Of a stretch of 64,000 nucleotides of DNA, positions 41,164-50,672 are shown piece after piece. Each line of letters begins with the position of its first letter. Within the stretch, counting starts at the first letter, position 1. The position numbers and the translations under genes were made by a program. The stretch covers positions 62,001 through 126,000 of the forward strand of contig NZ_VORM01000001.1 in NCBI RefSeq assembly GCF_007997225.1, read 5' to 3'. The notes below the pieces were generated by a model. It was not told the DNA's origin. It did not search any database and saw only the letters and a program-made list of their open reading frames with translations. The stretch is from Subsaximicrobium wynnwilliamsii. Its GTDB lineage: Bacteria; Bacteroidota; Bacteroidia; Flavobacteriales; Flavobacteriaceae.

Positions 41164-41658
41164 CTAATCGTTCAACAACTCTTCATCAAAAGTCTTCAAC
41201 ACCTCATTGAGAAGGCCTATGGAATAATATCTTTTATTTTCTAAGAAGCCCTTGAATATTGGTCGCAAGTCTTTTATGAAATTCCTGCGTCTGGCAGGTA
41301 TGAGTATTCCTAAAGTTCCTATGCAGTTTATTTTGGAGTTTTCAGCAATGCTTCGGGCTTTTTTATCATCAATCAAAAGAAAGTCTGCTTTGAGTTGCCT
41401 ATATAATATTAAAGCTTCTGAATCACCATAATCCATTATAAATGAAAGCTCATTAAAACCCTCAATCTCAACAACTCTCTTTTCAAGAAACCGTTCTATT
41501 ATTTCATAGCTCTCAGTTGTTTGATGAAACGTGATTTCTTGCCATACTGCTTTCGGAATAACAGCCTTATCAAATAAGGAGTCAAGCATTTCTAACCTAT
41601 TAACACTTGCCAATGAAAATATAGGGCCAGAATCTAAAATTACAAGTCCGTTTTTCAT
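41164..41658 (-). CDS. DUF3368 PIN-like toxin
   Basis: 164 residues. The PIN-like start VILDSGPIFSLASVNRL has the first conserved Asp. MDYGDSEALILYRQL and LLIDDKKARSIAEN supply the other acidic residues of a Mg-dependent RNase site, and CIGTLGILIPA completes the DUF3368 pattern. Its start touches the stop of the UPF0175 gene, the usual antitoxin partner. Confidence 0.85.
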   Translation of the reverse strand: MKNGLVILDSGPIFSLASVNRLEMLDSLFDKAVIPKAVWQEITFHQTTESYEIIERFLEKRVVEIEGFNELSFIMDYGDSEALILYRQLKADFLLIDDKKARSIAENSKINCIGTLGILIPARRRNFIKDLRPIFKGFLENKRYYSIGLLNEVLKTFDEELLND

Positions 41659-41918
41659 TATTTCAACTTCTCTAAATCTCGAAAGACGTCCTCTTTTCTA
41701 AGATTTGAAATTGAAATTTTTTGATTAGATAATTCGGTTTCAAACTCTAATCGAGACATTTCTGATAGTTGCGCAGCTTTTCCAATTGTCAACTTCTGCT
41801 TTTTATACAATTCAATGGCTAGGGTCAACTTAATCCGTTTCTTTAAATCATTCGCCGTCTCATTTAGCGCCAAAAGAATATCGTTCGGAATATCTATAGA
41901 AATATTATGCGTTTCCAT
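41658..41918 (-). CDS. UPF0175 family antitoxin
   Basis: From ATG 41918 (METHNISIDIPND) the protein has 86 residues; an upstream ATG at 41951 is less likely. It has the UPF0175 pattern: IPNDILLALNE, LKLTLAIELYKKQKLTIGKAAQLSEMSRLEFETEL, where the last part is a helix-turn-helix. It is expected to neutralise the DUF3368 toxin and repress the pair. Confidence 0.83.
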   Translation of the reverse strand: METHNISIDIPNDILLALNETANDLKKRIKLTLAIELYKKQKLTIGKAAQLSEMSRLEFETELSNQKISISNLRKEDVFRDLEKLK

Positions 41919-42030
41919 TTTGATTGCTTTTTTCAAATTTAGCCATTTCACTCAAACTTAATTCTTTTTTTAACATTATCAAACCCAAGCAATTCCTCCA
42001 AATAAAAACTCAATTATCACGTTTGACAAC

Positions 42031-43128
42031 CTACAACCGAACGCCAATCCCAAACTCAACTCCTTCCGCTTTGGCACCATGGGATTTTACAGTTATCGCT
42101 CCAAAAACGGTATCACTAAAATAACGTTTCAAGCCAATTCTATTATACACGCGCCCCTCAAAATCGTAGTCGTAGTAGGCGTAATAACCTACTTGGGTAA
42201 TTAAAGAGGTCTTATTTATAAACAGTTCGTGACCCACAAATATGCCCCAACGCCTCCAATCTTCTCTTCCGCTCACGTCTAGTTCAGGAAAACCTACCGA
42301 ATAAAAATAAATCAATTCCTTTAAAAATGTCGCGAAGAATAGATCCGTTCCCACTTGTATCGCGCTCTTTCTATTGAGCCGCTTATCGGCATACATCGAT
42401 AAATTATAAAATGGAAACTGCCCGGTACCAATCACGTCACTCTCGTTGATGCCCGCTCTAAAGACAAAATTATATTTTACGGGTTCTGTGAATTTCTTTT
42501 CTTCCGTAGAAGCGATATAGTCAGGTTCTTTTTCGTGATTGAACAAATAATTGGCACCTACATTAAACACAAATGTGTTGGTGGAATTGTTGGGCGCCTT
42601 GACATTGGCGTTGGAATAATGAATGATCGAAACCCCGCCATGAAGCCCAAATCCTTCAAAAATATTCTCTTTTTTATAATTGAGCATGATGTAAGTGGTG
42701 CTCAAAAAATCACTTCCGTAGGCATTATTGACAAAATTGGTTTCCTTATCGTAAGGTTTTGTGGCATAGGCAAGACCTTGACCAACCCTGAAATTTAAAT
42801 TACGCTTGAGTAAGTAAAAATTGAAATGCGCATACACACTGTAATTCTCGCCCAAATAATGATTTTTCAGGTCCTGATGGATGAAAGAAAATCCCCAGTC
42901 CGGATAATTATATCGGCTTTCCCAGGCCTTAAAGCCGTAAGTTTTTTTGTTGAAACTCAACATTAAACCTGTTGGATGGGCGGTAATGAGGTGCGAAATA
43001 TCGGGATTGTGCTCTAAAATGGTTCCGTAGAAATAACTGGCATCTACATTGAATATATTAGGGTCTTTGTCTTGTGAAAAGGATAGCAAACCACAAAAAA
43101 ACAGAAGAACGGATAAAAAACGTTTCAT
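42031..43128 (-). CDS. PagL-like acyloxyacyl hydrolase (lipid A deacylase family)
   Basis: 365 residues with a signal peptide (LSVLLFFCGLLSFSQ) and a beta-barrel body. The segment FGLHGGVSIIHYSNANVKAPNNS matches the PagL catalytic region, with HYSN supplying the His-Ser pair. It is about twice as long as Pseudomonas PagL, as is common in Bacteroidota. It would remove the 3-O acyl chain from lipid A in the outer membrane. It lies 34 bp after metF on the same strand, probably unrelated in function. Confidence 0.78.
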   Translation of the reverse strand: MKRFLSVLLFFCGLLSFSQDKDPNIFNVDASYFYGTILEHNPDISHLITAHPTGLMLSFNKKTYGFKAWESRYNYPDWGFSFIHQDLKNHYLGENYSVYAHFNFYLLKRNLNFRVGQGLAYATKPYDKETNFVNNAYGSDFLSTTYIMLNYKKENIFEGFGLHGGVSIIHYSNANVKAPNNSTNTFVFNVGANYLFNHEKEPDYIASTEEKKFTEPVKYNFVFRAGINESDVIGTGQFPFYNLSMYADKRLNRKSAIQVGTDLFFATFLKELIYFYSVGFPELDVSGREDWRRWGIFVGHELFINKTSLITQVGYYAYYDYDFEGRVYNRIGLKRYFSDTVFGAITVKSHGAKAEGVEFGIGVRL

Positions 43129-43162
43129 TAAAATCGATTAGGCCGCAAATGTAAAACAATAA

Positions 43163-44119
43163 TCAAAATACAGCACTTGCCACCGCTTTAATATTATCGC
43201 TTTTCCCCATAGAATAATAATGCAGAACGGGAATTCCTGCTTTTTGGAGCTCCTTAGATTGCTCAATGCACCATTCCACGCCCACTTGTCGCACTTGGGC
43301 ATTGTCTTTACATTTTAAAACTTCACTAATAAGAGCTTCAGGCAAGTCCACATGAAAGCGATGCGGCAACATATTGAGCTGTTTTTTGGTCGAAATCGGT
43401 TTCAGCCCAGGAATTATGGGAATCGTAATACCCTCCTTTTGGCACTTATCCACAAAATCGAAGAATTTTTTATTATCAAAAAACATTTGGGTCACGATGT
43501 ATTCCGCACCATTCTTGATTTTCTTCTTCAAAAAATGAAGGTCGCTGTACATGTTTGGCGCTTCCATGTGTTTTTCAGGGTACCCCGCCACACCGATGCA
43601 GAAATTAGTTTTACTGGCGTTTTCAAGTTCGGCGTGCAAATAATTTCCTTTGTTCATATCACGAATCTGTGCCACCAAATCTGTAGCATAGCAATGCCCC
43701 TCTTTTTCTGGCTTAAAATAGGTTTCACTTTTTACCGCATCGCCGCGAAGCGCCACCACATTGTCAATCCCCAAGAAATCGAGGTCAATGAGAAAGTTCT
43801 CAGTGTCTTCCCTTGTAAATCCGCCACAGAGAATGTGTGGGATAGCATCAATGTTGTACTTATTCTGCAAAGCCGCGCAAATCCCAACCGTTCCCGGACG
43901 CTTTTTAACCACTAATTTCTTCAGCAAGCCGTTTTCCAGTTCTTTATAGATGTATTCCTCACGGTGGTAGGTCACGTCGATAAATGGCGGATGGAATTCC
44001 ATCAACGGGTCTATATTATTGAATATGGATTGGATATCATGCCCTTTTAAAGGCGGCAATATTTCGAACGAAAACTGCGTCGTACTATTGGCTTTTTTGA
44101 TGTGTTCTGTTACTTTCAT
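43163..44119 (-). CDS. metF: 5,10-methylenetetrahydrofolate reductase
   Basis: A 318-residue MetF TIM barrel. Markers are FSFEILPP near the N-terminus, DVTYHREEY, HILCGGFTREDTENFLIDL, NVVALRGDA and GAEYIVTQMFFDN. It supplies methyl-THF to MetH, encoded just upstream. A CCCCTAAATCCCC palindrome ends one base before the ATG, so the repeat forms the entire start region. Confidence 0.96.
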   Translation of the reverse strand: MKVTEHIKKANSTTQFSFEILPPLKGHDIQSIFNNIDPLMEFHPPFIDVTYHREEYIYKELENGLLKKLVVKKRPGTVGICAALQNKYNIDAIPHILCGGFTREDTENFLIDLDFLGIDNVVALRGDAVKSETYFKPEKEGHCYATDLVAQIRDMNKGNYLHAELENASKTNFCIGVAGYPEKHMEAPNMYSDLHFLKKKIKNGAEYIVTQMFFDNKKFFDFVDKCQKEGITIPIIPGLKPISTKKQLNMLPHRFHVDLPEALISEVLKCKDNAQVRQVGVEWCIEQSKELQKAGIPVLHYYSMGKSDNIKAVASAVF

Positions 44120-44120
44120 T

Positions 44121-44146
44121 CCCCTAAATCCCCAAAGGGGACTTTT
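44121..44146 (-). repeat. Repeat forming the metF 5' region (TCCCCTTTGGGGATTTAGGGG)
   Basis: In the sense of metF, AAAGTCCCCTTTGGGG followed by ATTTAGGGGA runs up to the start codon. The same unit lies upstream of leuD at 56881-56906. Confidence 0.72.
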
Positions 44147-44179
44147 CTTTTTATCTTATTTTGATTTTTTTTGGGCGTA

Positions 44180-44222
44180 GTACGGACAAGTCGCGACTTG
44201 TCCGTACGCGACTTGTCCCTAC
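44180..44222. repeat. GGACAAGTCGCGACTTGTCC palindrome over the metH 3' end
   Basis: 44180-44207 is a perfect 28-bp palindrome (core GGACAAGTCGCGACTTGTCC). It is followed by a second right half (44208-44222). The second half reaches into the metH stop codon and last codon. Confidence 0.85.
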
Positions 44223-47029
44223 GTCGCCAAATTCGGACTCAACCATTTCTCGGCCTCCTCATTTGAAATCCCTCGTCGTTTCGCATAATCCTTCAATTGG
44301 TCATCGGTTATTTTTCCCAAGCCAAAATATTTCGCTTCCGGATTCCCGAAATAATACCCGCTCACACTTGCCGATGGCCACATGGCGAGACTCTCTGTTA
44401 ATTTCACACCGATACGTTCTTCCACATTGAGCAGTTTCCAAATGGTAGATTTCTCCAAATGGTCTGGGCAGGCAGGATAACCGGGTGCTGGGCGAATGCC
44501 TTTGTAACTTTCCTTTATCAAATCGGCATTGCTCAAACTTTCGTTTTTGGCATAGCCCCAATGGTTTGTTCTTACTTCTTTATGGAGGTATTCCGCAAAG
44601 GCTTCCGCCAAACGGTCGGCCAAGGCTTTTATCATTATGGAATTATAATCGTCAAGATTCGTTTGAAACTCCTTGGCCAGCGCTTCACAACCAAATCCTG
44701 TGGTCACACAGAAACAACCCATGTAGTCTTCCTTTCCAGAAGATTTAGGCGCAATAAAATCTGCCAATGCAATATTGGGGACGCCATCACGCTTTTGCAA
44801 CTGCTGTCTCAGGGTTAAAAACCTAACGTCGTGCTTGCCATCTTGACCATAAACCTCAATATCGTCATCGTTGATGCTGTTCGCGGCGAAGAGTCCGAAA
44901 ATGGCTTTTGCCTCTAATAATTCCTCATCAAAAATACGATTCAGCAAAACTTTGGCGTCCTTAAAAAGCTCCACTGCCTGTTCCCCAACGACCTCATCTT
45001 CCAGAATATCTGGATATTTTCCGTGGAGGTCCCAACTTCTAAAAAACGGACTCCAATCGATAAACTCCTCCAATTTTTTCAAATCAAAATCCTCAAGAAC
45101 CTGAATGCCTAAATGTTTGGGCTTTATCAATTCCGAAGTATTCCAATCAATCTCAAACTTGCGTTTTCGTGCATCTTCAATCGTTCTGTAATCTTTCTTT
45201 TTGCCACGCTTTAAAAATTGCTCGCGGAATTTATCATACTCTTCCCTGATTTGCTCCTTGTAAACCTTATTATTCTTGTTCAATAAATCGCCAACTACGG
45301 TTACTGCTCGCGAGGCATCATTGATATGCACCACCGTATTGCTATAATTGGGCGCAATTTTTACAGAGGTATGTGCTCGAGAAGTTGTTGCGCCACCAAT
45401 AATCAATGGGATTTTAAAACCTTGTTTCTCTAAGGATTTTGAGACATAAACCATCTCGTCGAGCGAAGGTGTTATCAATCCGCTAAGCCCAATAATATCC
45501 ACATTCTCGCGGATTGCGGTTTCCACAATTTTTTCTGGTGGCACCATCACGCCCAAATCTATAATCTCATAATTATTACAACCTAAGACCACGCTCACGA
45601 TATTTTTACCAATATCATGCACATCGCCTTTTACGGTAGCCATTAAAATCTTGCCAGCGAATTCTTGCTTGCCCCCTTTTTCGGCTTCGATAAAAGGCTG
45701 CAAATAAGCCACTGCTTTTTTCATCACTCGTGCCGATTTAACCACCTGCGGAAGAAACATTTTCCCACTCCCAAACAAATCGCCAACCACATTCATCCCA
45801 ATCATCAAATTGCCTTCAATAACCTCAATAGGCTTACCGCTGGCCAATCTTGCCTCCTCAACATCCTCAATAATAAATCCATCAATGCCTTTTACCAAGG
45901 CATGCGAAATGCGCTCCTGCAATGATGCATCGCGCCATGCATTTGCCAATTGCATGCGATCGGCATTGCGCCCGGATGCCCGCCCGCCCACGCGCCCAAA
46001 TCCGCCCGCCGATGCGCGTACGGACAGGTCGCGACCTGTCCCTACAGGCGCATCCATCAATTCTTCCGCGAAATCCAACAACTTCTGCGTGGCCTCCTCG
46101 CCTCTATCAAATAACACATCTTCCACCAACTGCAATAAATCCTTGGGAATTTCATCATAAACCTCCAACATGGCTGGATTCACGATTCCTAAATTCATCC
46201 CATGCTGAATCGCATGATATAAAAATGCTGAATTAATCGCTTCCCGCACCACGGTATTTCCTCGGAAGGAAAACGACACATTACTCACCCCTCCTGAAAC
46301 ATTGGCATAAGGCAAATTTTTACGAATCCATTTTGTGGCCTTGAAGAAATCGAGCGCATTCAAACGATGCTCATCCATCCCTGTGGCGACTGGAAAAATA
46401 TTGGGGTCGAAGATAATATCTTGGGGGGCAAAATGCACCTCATTGACCAAGATATCATAAGAACGCTTGCATATATCAATACGTCTTTGGTAAGTATCGG
46501 CTTGTCCATTCTCATCAAAGGCCATCACAATCACCGCGGCTCCATAACGTTTGACCAAAGTGGCTTGGCGTTTGAATTCTGTTTCGCCTTCCTTTAAACT
46601 TATGGAATTGACCACACATTTACCCTGAGCCACCTGCAAACCAGCTTCGATAATCTCCCATTTAGAGCTATCAATCATTAGTGGGATTCTGGCAATATCG
46701 GGTTCTGAAGCAATCAAATTCAAAAATTTGACCATTGCCTCTTTGCCATCCAGCATGCCTTCGTCCATATTCACATCGAGAATCTGGGCACCGCCTTCCA
46801 CTTGGTCTCTGGCGACCGATAAGGCCTCATCGTAATTATCGGCTTTGATGAGCCTAAGAAATTTTTTTGAACCCGTGACATTGGTGCGCTCTCCAACGTT
46901 TATGAAGTTGGATTCTGGAGTGACCACCAAAGGCTCCAGACCCGAAAGGGTCAAGTATTTTTGCACCGCAGTCTCTCGCAAACCTGCAACATCTACTTTA
47001 GTTTTTATGGCATCTTCTTCTAACATCAT
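44219..47029 (-). CDS. metH: Methionine synthase, cobalamin-dependent: pterin, B12 and activation domains
   Basis: 936 residues, covering the pterin-binding barrel (about 38-290, [14 protein letters not shown]), the B12 cap and Rossmann domains (about 300-580; DVHDIGKN at 469-476 with the axial His), and the SAM-binding activation domain (about 650-930; [12 protein letters not shown]). The homocysteine domain is a separate gene upstream. Residues about 328-357 ([20 protein letters not shown]...) form a Gly/Arg-rich linker encoded by an inserted palindromic repeat. The stop lies in another copy of the repeat. Confidence 0.96.
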   Translation of the reverse strand: MMLEEDAIKTKVDVAGLRETAVQKYLTLSGLEPLVVTPESNFINVGERTNVTGSKKFLRLIKADNYDEALSVARDQVEGGAQILDVNMDEGMLDGKEAMVKFLNLIASEPDIARIPLMIDSSKWEIIEAGLQVAQGKCVVNSISLKEGETEFKRQATLVKRYGAAVIVMAFDENGQADTYQRRIDICKRSYDILVNEVHFAPQDIIFDPNIFPVATGMDEHRLNALDFFKATKWIRKNLPYANVSGGVSNVSFSFRGNTVVREAINSAFLYHAIQHGMNLGIVNPAMLEVYDEIPKDLLQLVEDVLFDRGEEATQKLLDFAEELMDAPVGTGRDLSVRASAGGFGRVGGRASGRNADRMQLANAWRDASLQERISHALVKGIDGFIIEDVEEARLASGKPIEVIEGNLMIGMNVVGDLFGSGKMFLPQVVKSARVMKKAVAYLQPFIEAEKGGKQEFAGKILMATVKGDVHDIGKNIVSVVLGCNNYEIIDLGVMVPPEKIVETAIRENVDIIGLSGLITPSLDEMVYVSKSLEKQGFKIPLIIGGATTSRAHTSVKIAPNYSNTVVHINDASRAVTVVGDLLNKNNKVYKEQIREEYDKFREQFLKRGKKKDYRTIEDARKRKFEIDWNTSELIKPKHLGIQVLEDFDLKKLEEFIDWSPFFRSWDLHGKYPDILEDEVVGEQAVELFKDAKVLLNRIFDEELLEAKAIFGLFAANSINDDDIEVYGQDGKHDVRFLTLRQQLQKRDGVPNIALADFIAPKSSGKEDYMGCFCVTTGFGCEALAKEFQTNLDDYNSIMIKALADRLAEAFAEYLHKEVRTNHWGYAKNESLSNADLIKESYKGIRPAPGYPACPDHLEKSTIWKLLNVEERIGVKLTESLAMWPSASVSGYYFGNPEAKYFGLGKITDDQLKDYAKRRGISNEEAEKWLSPNLAT
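46018..46045. repeat. GGACAGGTCGCGACCTGTCC palindrome inside metH
   Basis: A 20-bp perfect palindrome with GTAC and CTAC flanks lies in frame in metH and encodes about residues 329-338. Adjacent GC-rich sequence (45967-46017) extends the foreign-looking linker. A sister copy lies at 44180-44222. Confidence 0.87.
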
Positions 47030-47039
47030 CTTTCAATCA

Positions 47040-48062
47040 TTAAAAAGTCCCTTCCAAATGGGAAGAGACTAGGGCTGGTACTCGTGGTGGATAATTGGCA
47101 GCAACTTCAGCAATAGCTTTGATGTGCTCCGGATTTGTTCCGCAGCAACCGCCAATGATATTCACTAAATTTTCCTTTAAATAAGATTCAATAAAAGCCT
47201 TCATTTCTTCTGGCGATTCGTCGTATTCCCCAAAGGCGTTTGGCAAGCCAGCATTGGGATGCGCCGAGGTATAAAAATCGGTTTCTCGAGATAAGCGCTC
47301 CAAATAAGGTTGCAATTGCTCGGCGCCCAAAGCGCAATTAAAACCAACGCTCAACAATGGTATGTGTGAGACCGAGGTCAAAAAAGCTTCAACCGTTTGA
47401 CCAGAAAGTGTTCTCCCCGAAGCATCGGTAATGGTGCCGGAAACCATGATTGGGATATCGATTTGGCGCTCTTCCTTGACTTCTTCAATAGCGAACAAAG
47501 CCGCCTTGGCGTTGAGCGTATCGAAAATGGTTTCCACCAAAAGCAAATCCACACCACCATCAATCAAAGCTTCCACTTGTTGTTTGTATGCCACGCGCAA
47601 TTCGTTAAACGTGACCGCGCGATATTCTGGCCGGTTGACATCTGGCGACATACTTGCGGTCTTATTGGTGGGGCCGATACTGCCGGCGACAAAACGAGGT
47701 TTTTGCGGATTAGCATTTGTAAATTCACTGGCTACTTTTTTAGCGATTTTGGCGGACTCATAATTGAGCTCGTACACTAAACCTTCCATGTTATAGTCTG
47801 CCATCGCGATGGTGGTGCCAGAAAAAGTGTTGGTCTCCACAATATCGGCGCCTGCTTCAAAATATTTGCGATGAATGTCGGCAATGGCTTGCGGTTGGGT
47901 CAAGGACAATAAATCGTTGTTTCCTTTAAGCGAGCTCGGATACGCCTTGAAACGTTCGCCCCTAAAATGGTCTTCGGAAAAATTATAGCGCTGCAACATA
48001 GTCCCCATGGCACCATCGAGCACTAAAATCCGTTTTTTAAGTTCTTCTTTTATGTTAGTCAT
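47040..48062 (-). CDS. metH: Methionine synthase, homocysteine S-methyltransferase domain
   Basis: 340 residues equal to the first MetH module. [14 protein letters not shown] starts it, and the zinc site is in [10 protein letters not shown] and [12 protein letters not shown]. It ends 10 bp before the second MetH gene. Both halves have clean starts and stops, so this is a natural split, common in Flavobacteriaceae, rather than a frameshift. Confidence 0.95.
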   Translation of the reverse strand: MTNIKEELKKRILVLDGAMGTMLQRYNFSEDHFRGERFKAYPSSLKGNNDLLSLTQPQAIADIHRKYFEAGADIVETNTFSGTTIAMADYNMEGLVYELNYESAKIAKKVASEFTNANPQKPRFVAGSIGPTNKTASMSPDVNRPEYRAVTFNELRVAYKQQVEALIDGGVDLLLVETIFDTLNAKAALFAIEEVKEERQIDIPIMVSGTITDASGRTLSGQTVEAFLTSVSHIPLLSVGFNCALGAEQLQPYLERLSRETDFYTSAHPNAGLPNAFGEYDESPEEMKAFIESYLKENLVNIIGGCCGTNPEHIKAIAEVAANYPPRVPALVSSHLEGTF

Positions 48063-48087
48063 ATATATAGGTATCGAATGAAGTTTA

Positions 48088-48106
48088 TAGCCTTCCGAAG
48101 CTACTA
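48088..48106. repeat. TAGCCTTCCGAAGCTACT direct repeat, copy 1
   Basis: It differs by one base from 48259-48276. The two copies bracket the palindrome at 48188-48227 in the metZ-metH gap. Confidence 0.65.
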
Positions 48107-48187
48107 TAAGTTAAGTTTGAATTTTTCAAGGTTTCGGATTGCATTATGTCTTGTAAACATTTTTAATTTTAACAAATTGAGTGTGCC

Positions 48188-48227
48188 AGACCTTTCAGTC
48201 CCGAAAGCTTTCGGAACCGAAAGGTCT
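48188..48227. repeat. Nested palindrome with CCGAAAGCTTTCGG core
   Basis: AGACCTTTC and GAAAGGTCT (9 bp) enclose CCGAAAGCTTTCGG. A closely related nested unit is at 62311-62350. Confidence 0.75.
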
Positions 48228-48258
48228 CAATTTCCTGCGTAGTTTCAAATAGACTTTT

Positions 48259-48276
48259 TAGCCTTCCGTAGCTACT
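48259..48276. repeat. TAGCCTTCCGTAGCTACT direct repeat, copy 2
   Basis: The second copy, 171 bp from the first, ends 14 bp before the metZ stop. Confidence 0.65.
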
Positions 48277-48289
48277 TTTTATTTTATGT

Positions 48290-49453
48290 TTACTGTTCCA
48301 AAGCTTGTTTCAAATCGGCAATCACATCTTCTACATGTTCCAGCCCAACTGAAATACGAACCATGCCGCCAGAAATCCCTACTTCCAACAATTCTTCCTC
48401 GCTCAATTTACTGTGGGTGGTTGAGGCTGGATGTGTTACAATGGTTCGGGTGTCGCCCAAATTTGCTGACAGCGAGCACATCTCGAGTTTATTTAAAAAA
48501 TTACGCCCAGTTTCCACGCCTCCTTTCAGCTCAAAAGCCACAACGTTTCCGCCCAATTTCATCTGCTTTTTGGCGATTTCATATTTTGGATGCGATTTTA
48601 AAAAGGGGTATTTCACGAGCTTGACTTTATCCTGAGTTTCGAGATACTCAGCCACTTTCAAAGCATTTTCGCAATGCTTATCCACCCGAACCGCCAAGGT
48701 CTCTAAACTTTTGGAAAGTACCCAAGCATTGAATGGCGACAATGCAGGCCCTGTGTTTCTGGAAAACAGATAGATTTCCCGAATCAAATCGGCACGACCA
48801 ACAGTAACACCGCCAAGCACTCTACCTTGCCCATCGATTAACTTCGTGGCAGAATGGATGACCAAATCGGCTCCAAATTTAATGGGCTGTTGTAAATAAG
48901 GGGTGGCAAAACAATTATCGATGACCAATAACAACTTGTGTTTTTTGGCAATCGCGCCCAAATGTTCCAAATCCAGAATGTCCACAGCGGGATTTGTTGG
49001 ACTCTCCGCATAAAGGATTTTGGTGTTTGGCTGAATCAAACCTTCAATCGTATCTATTTTATTGACATTGAAATAACTGGTCTCAATATTCCACTTCGGA
49101 AGAAATTTGGTAAATAAGCCATGCGTAGAACCAAAAACGCTTCGGGCAGAAACAATGTGGTCGCCTGCATTCAATAAGGCCGCGAAGGTTGAAAAAACCG
49201 CAGACATGCCAGTAGCAAAAGCATATCCCGCTTCGGCTTGTTCCATTTTGCAGATTTTCTCCACAAATTCCGAAGTATTGGGGTTTATAAATCGGCTGTA
49301 AATGTTGCGTTGTTTTTCTTCAGCAAAAGAAGCGCGCATGTCTTCCGCATCCTCAAAAACGAAGCTCGAGGTTAGATACAAAGGCGTCGAATGCTCCTGA
49401 AACTGGGAACGCTCGGTTTGTGTTCTTATGGCTTCGGTTTCGAAATGTTTCAA
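48290..49453 (-). CDS. metZ: PLP-dependent homoserine sulfhydrylase (MetZ-like)
   Basis: A 387-residue Cys/Met metabolism PLP enzyme. IYSRFINPNTSEFVEKI and SATKLIDGQGRVLGG (PLP Lys) are present, as is ASTTHSKLSEEE. It resembles O-succinylhomoserine sulfhydrylase, and the wider family includes cystathionine synthase and lyase. With MetX and MetY next to it, a homocysteine-forming role is likely. The exact acyl donor cannot be read from sequence. Confidence 0.82.
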   Translation of the reverse strand: MKHFETEAIRTQTERSQFQEHSTPLYLTSSFVFEDAEDMRASFAEEKQRNIYSRFINPNTSEFVEKICKMEQAEAGYAFATGMSAVFSTFAALLNAGDHIVSARSVFGSTHGLFTKFLPKWNIETSYFNVNKIDTIEGLIQPNTKILYAESPTNPAVDILDLEHLGAIAKKHKLLLVIDNCFATPYLQQPIKFGADLVIHSATKLIDGQGRVLGGVTVGRADLIREIYLFSRNTGPALSPFNAWVLSKSLETLAVRVDKHCENALKVAEYLETQDKVKLVKYPFLKSHPKYEIAKKQMKLGGNVVAFELKGGVETGRNFLNKLEMCSLSANLGDTRTIVTHPASTTHSKLSEEELLEVGISGGMVRISVGLEHVEDVIADLKQALEQ

Positions 49454-49454
49454 A

Positions 49455-50477
49455 CTATGCGGTTTTTAGAGCTTCAACATGGACTTCAAACTGATTGGTT
49501 TGCTGCTTTTTTTTGAAAATAGGTTTTAAAAATTTTGCCAATTGGTTAAATTCTATCAAAAAAGCATCATGCCCGTGCAAGGATTTAATTTCAGAAATGC
49601 TCACGTTATCCTTAACCGATTTGAGTTCTACATAGGTATTCCAGTTCTCTTCAGACTTGAAAAACAAATCGGAATTAATGGTCACTAAATGGATGTTCGA
49701 CTCAATTTTAGAGGCGATTTCCAAAAAACGCGCATTATCGCCTTGCGTAATATCAATGGTTCGCAAAATCTGGTTCATCAATTTATAGGCCGAAACCTGA
49801 AAACGCTTATTCAAAACCGTGCCGTGATGGCTCAACCAACTTTCCACATTAAAAAAGCCTTTTTCGCGTTCGGTTCTTTTAAATTTTTGGGTAAAGGATT
49901 CTGGCGTGCGGTATAAAGTCATGGCATGCAATCGCGCATCAAACAAAGGGTTGTTGGAATTGTTCAAAATACTATCCTGAATATGGCAATTTGCAATGAC
50001 CCAATCGGTCGCTTTCCAATCGGTCGCAATAGGAATGAGGTGTTCTATCAATTTTGGACGAATGGCAGCCAACTCCCAAGCGATACCACCACCCACAGAA
50101 CCGCCAATAACCGCAAACAAGGTCTTGATTTGCAATTGGTCAATCGCTTCGGAAAAAATCCGGGCAATATCAACAGCCGTAAAGGCTTTGTAATTTTCTA
50201 TAAGGTGCGATGGATTCCCGTCATAGCCGTTTCCTGGAATGTCAAAGGCCAAAACTGTATAATCCTGGGTATCGATGCATTTGTCCTTTCCAATAAGGTC
50301 GGTCCACCAGCCTTCATTGCCACAAACTGTAGAATTACCTGTAAGTGCGTGGTTAACCAAAACAATCGGCGCAGTGTTCAAGACTTTACCGAAGCTGTGA
50401 TAAGACAAGTGAATGTTGGACTTAAAGCCGCTGTTGGTCGTGAAATCCTTAAGTTCGATATATTTTAAATCTTTCAT
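49455..50477 (-). CDS. metX: Homoserine O-acetyltransferase (alpha/beta hydrolase)
   Basis: 340 residues. The oxyanion/HALTG motif is seen (VNHALTGNS), the nucleophile Ser in IGGSVGGGIAWE, and the acid and His in the C-terminal part (LHGHDAFLIE). It activates homoserine for direct sulfhydrylation. It ends one base before metZ and lies downstream of metY. Confidence 0.92.
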   Translation of the reverse strand: MKDLKYIELKDFTTNSGFKSNIHLSYHSFGKVLNTAPIVLVNHALTGNSTVCGNEGWWTDLIGKDKCIDTQDYTVLAFDIPGNGYDGNPSHLIENYKAFTAVDIARIFSEAIDQLQIKTLFAVIGGSVGGGIAWELAAIRPKLIEHLIPIATDWKATDWVIANCHIQDSILNNSNNPLFDARLHAMTLYRTPESFTQKFKRTEREKGFFNVESWLSHHGTVLNKRFQVSAYKLMNQILRTIDITQGDNARFLEIASKIESNIHLVTINSDLFFKSEENWNTYVELKSVKDNVSISEIKSLHGHDAFLIEFNQLAKFLKPIFKKKQQTNQFEVHVEALKTA

Positions 50478-50672
50478 TTGTTTATATGTTATGTTTTATG
50501 GATACACCGGCAGGCAGTCACTTGCAGTTCGCTATCAATCATTCCGCAAAGGGTTTGAAAATTTGAACATGCTTGTTTCATAATCTAATGCAGTATATCA
50601 GTTACGCCAAAGCAAACCGCAGTAATTTGCAGTTTGCTGGGGCAACTTTTAGTAAAACTTGAAATGCCTGTT

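Noticed and set aside
47030-47039. metH as a frameshifted gene
   Set aside because: Both halves have proper starts, stops and complete domains, and a split MetH is common in Flavobacteriaceae.
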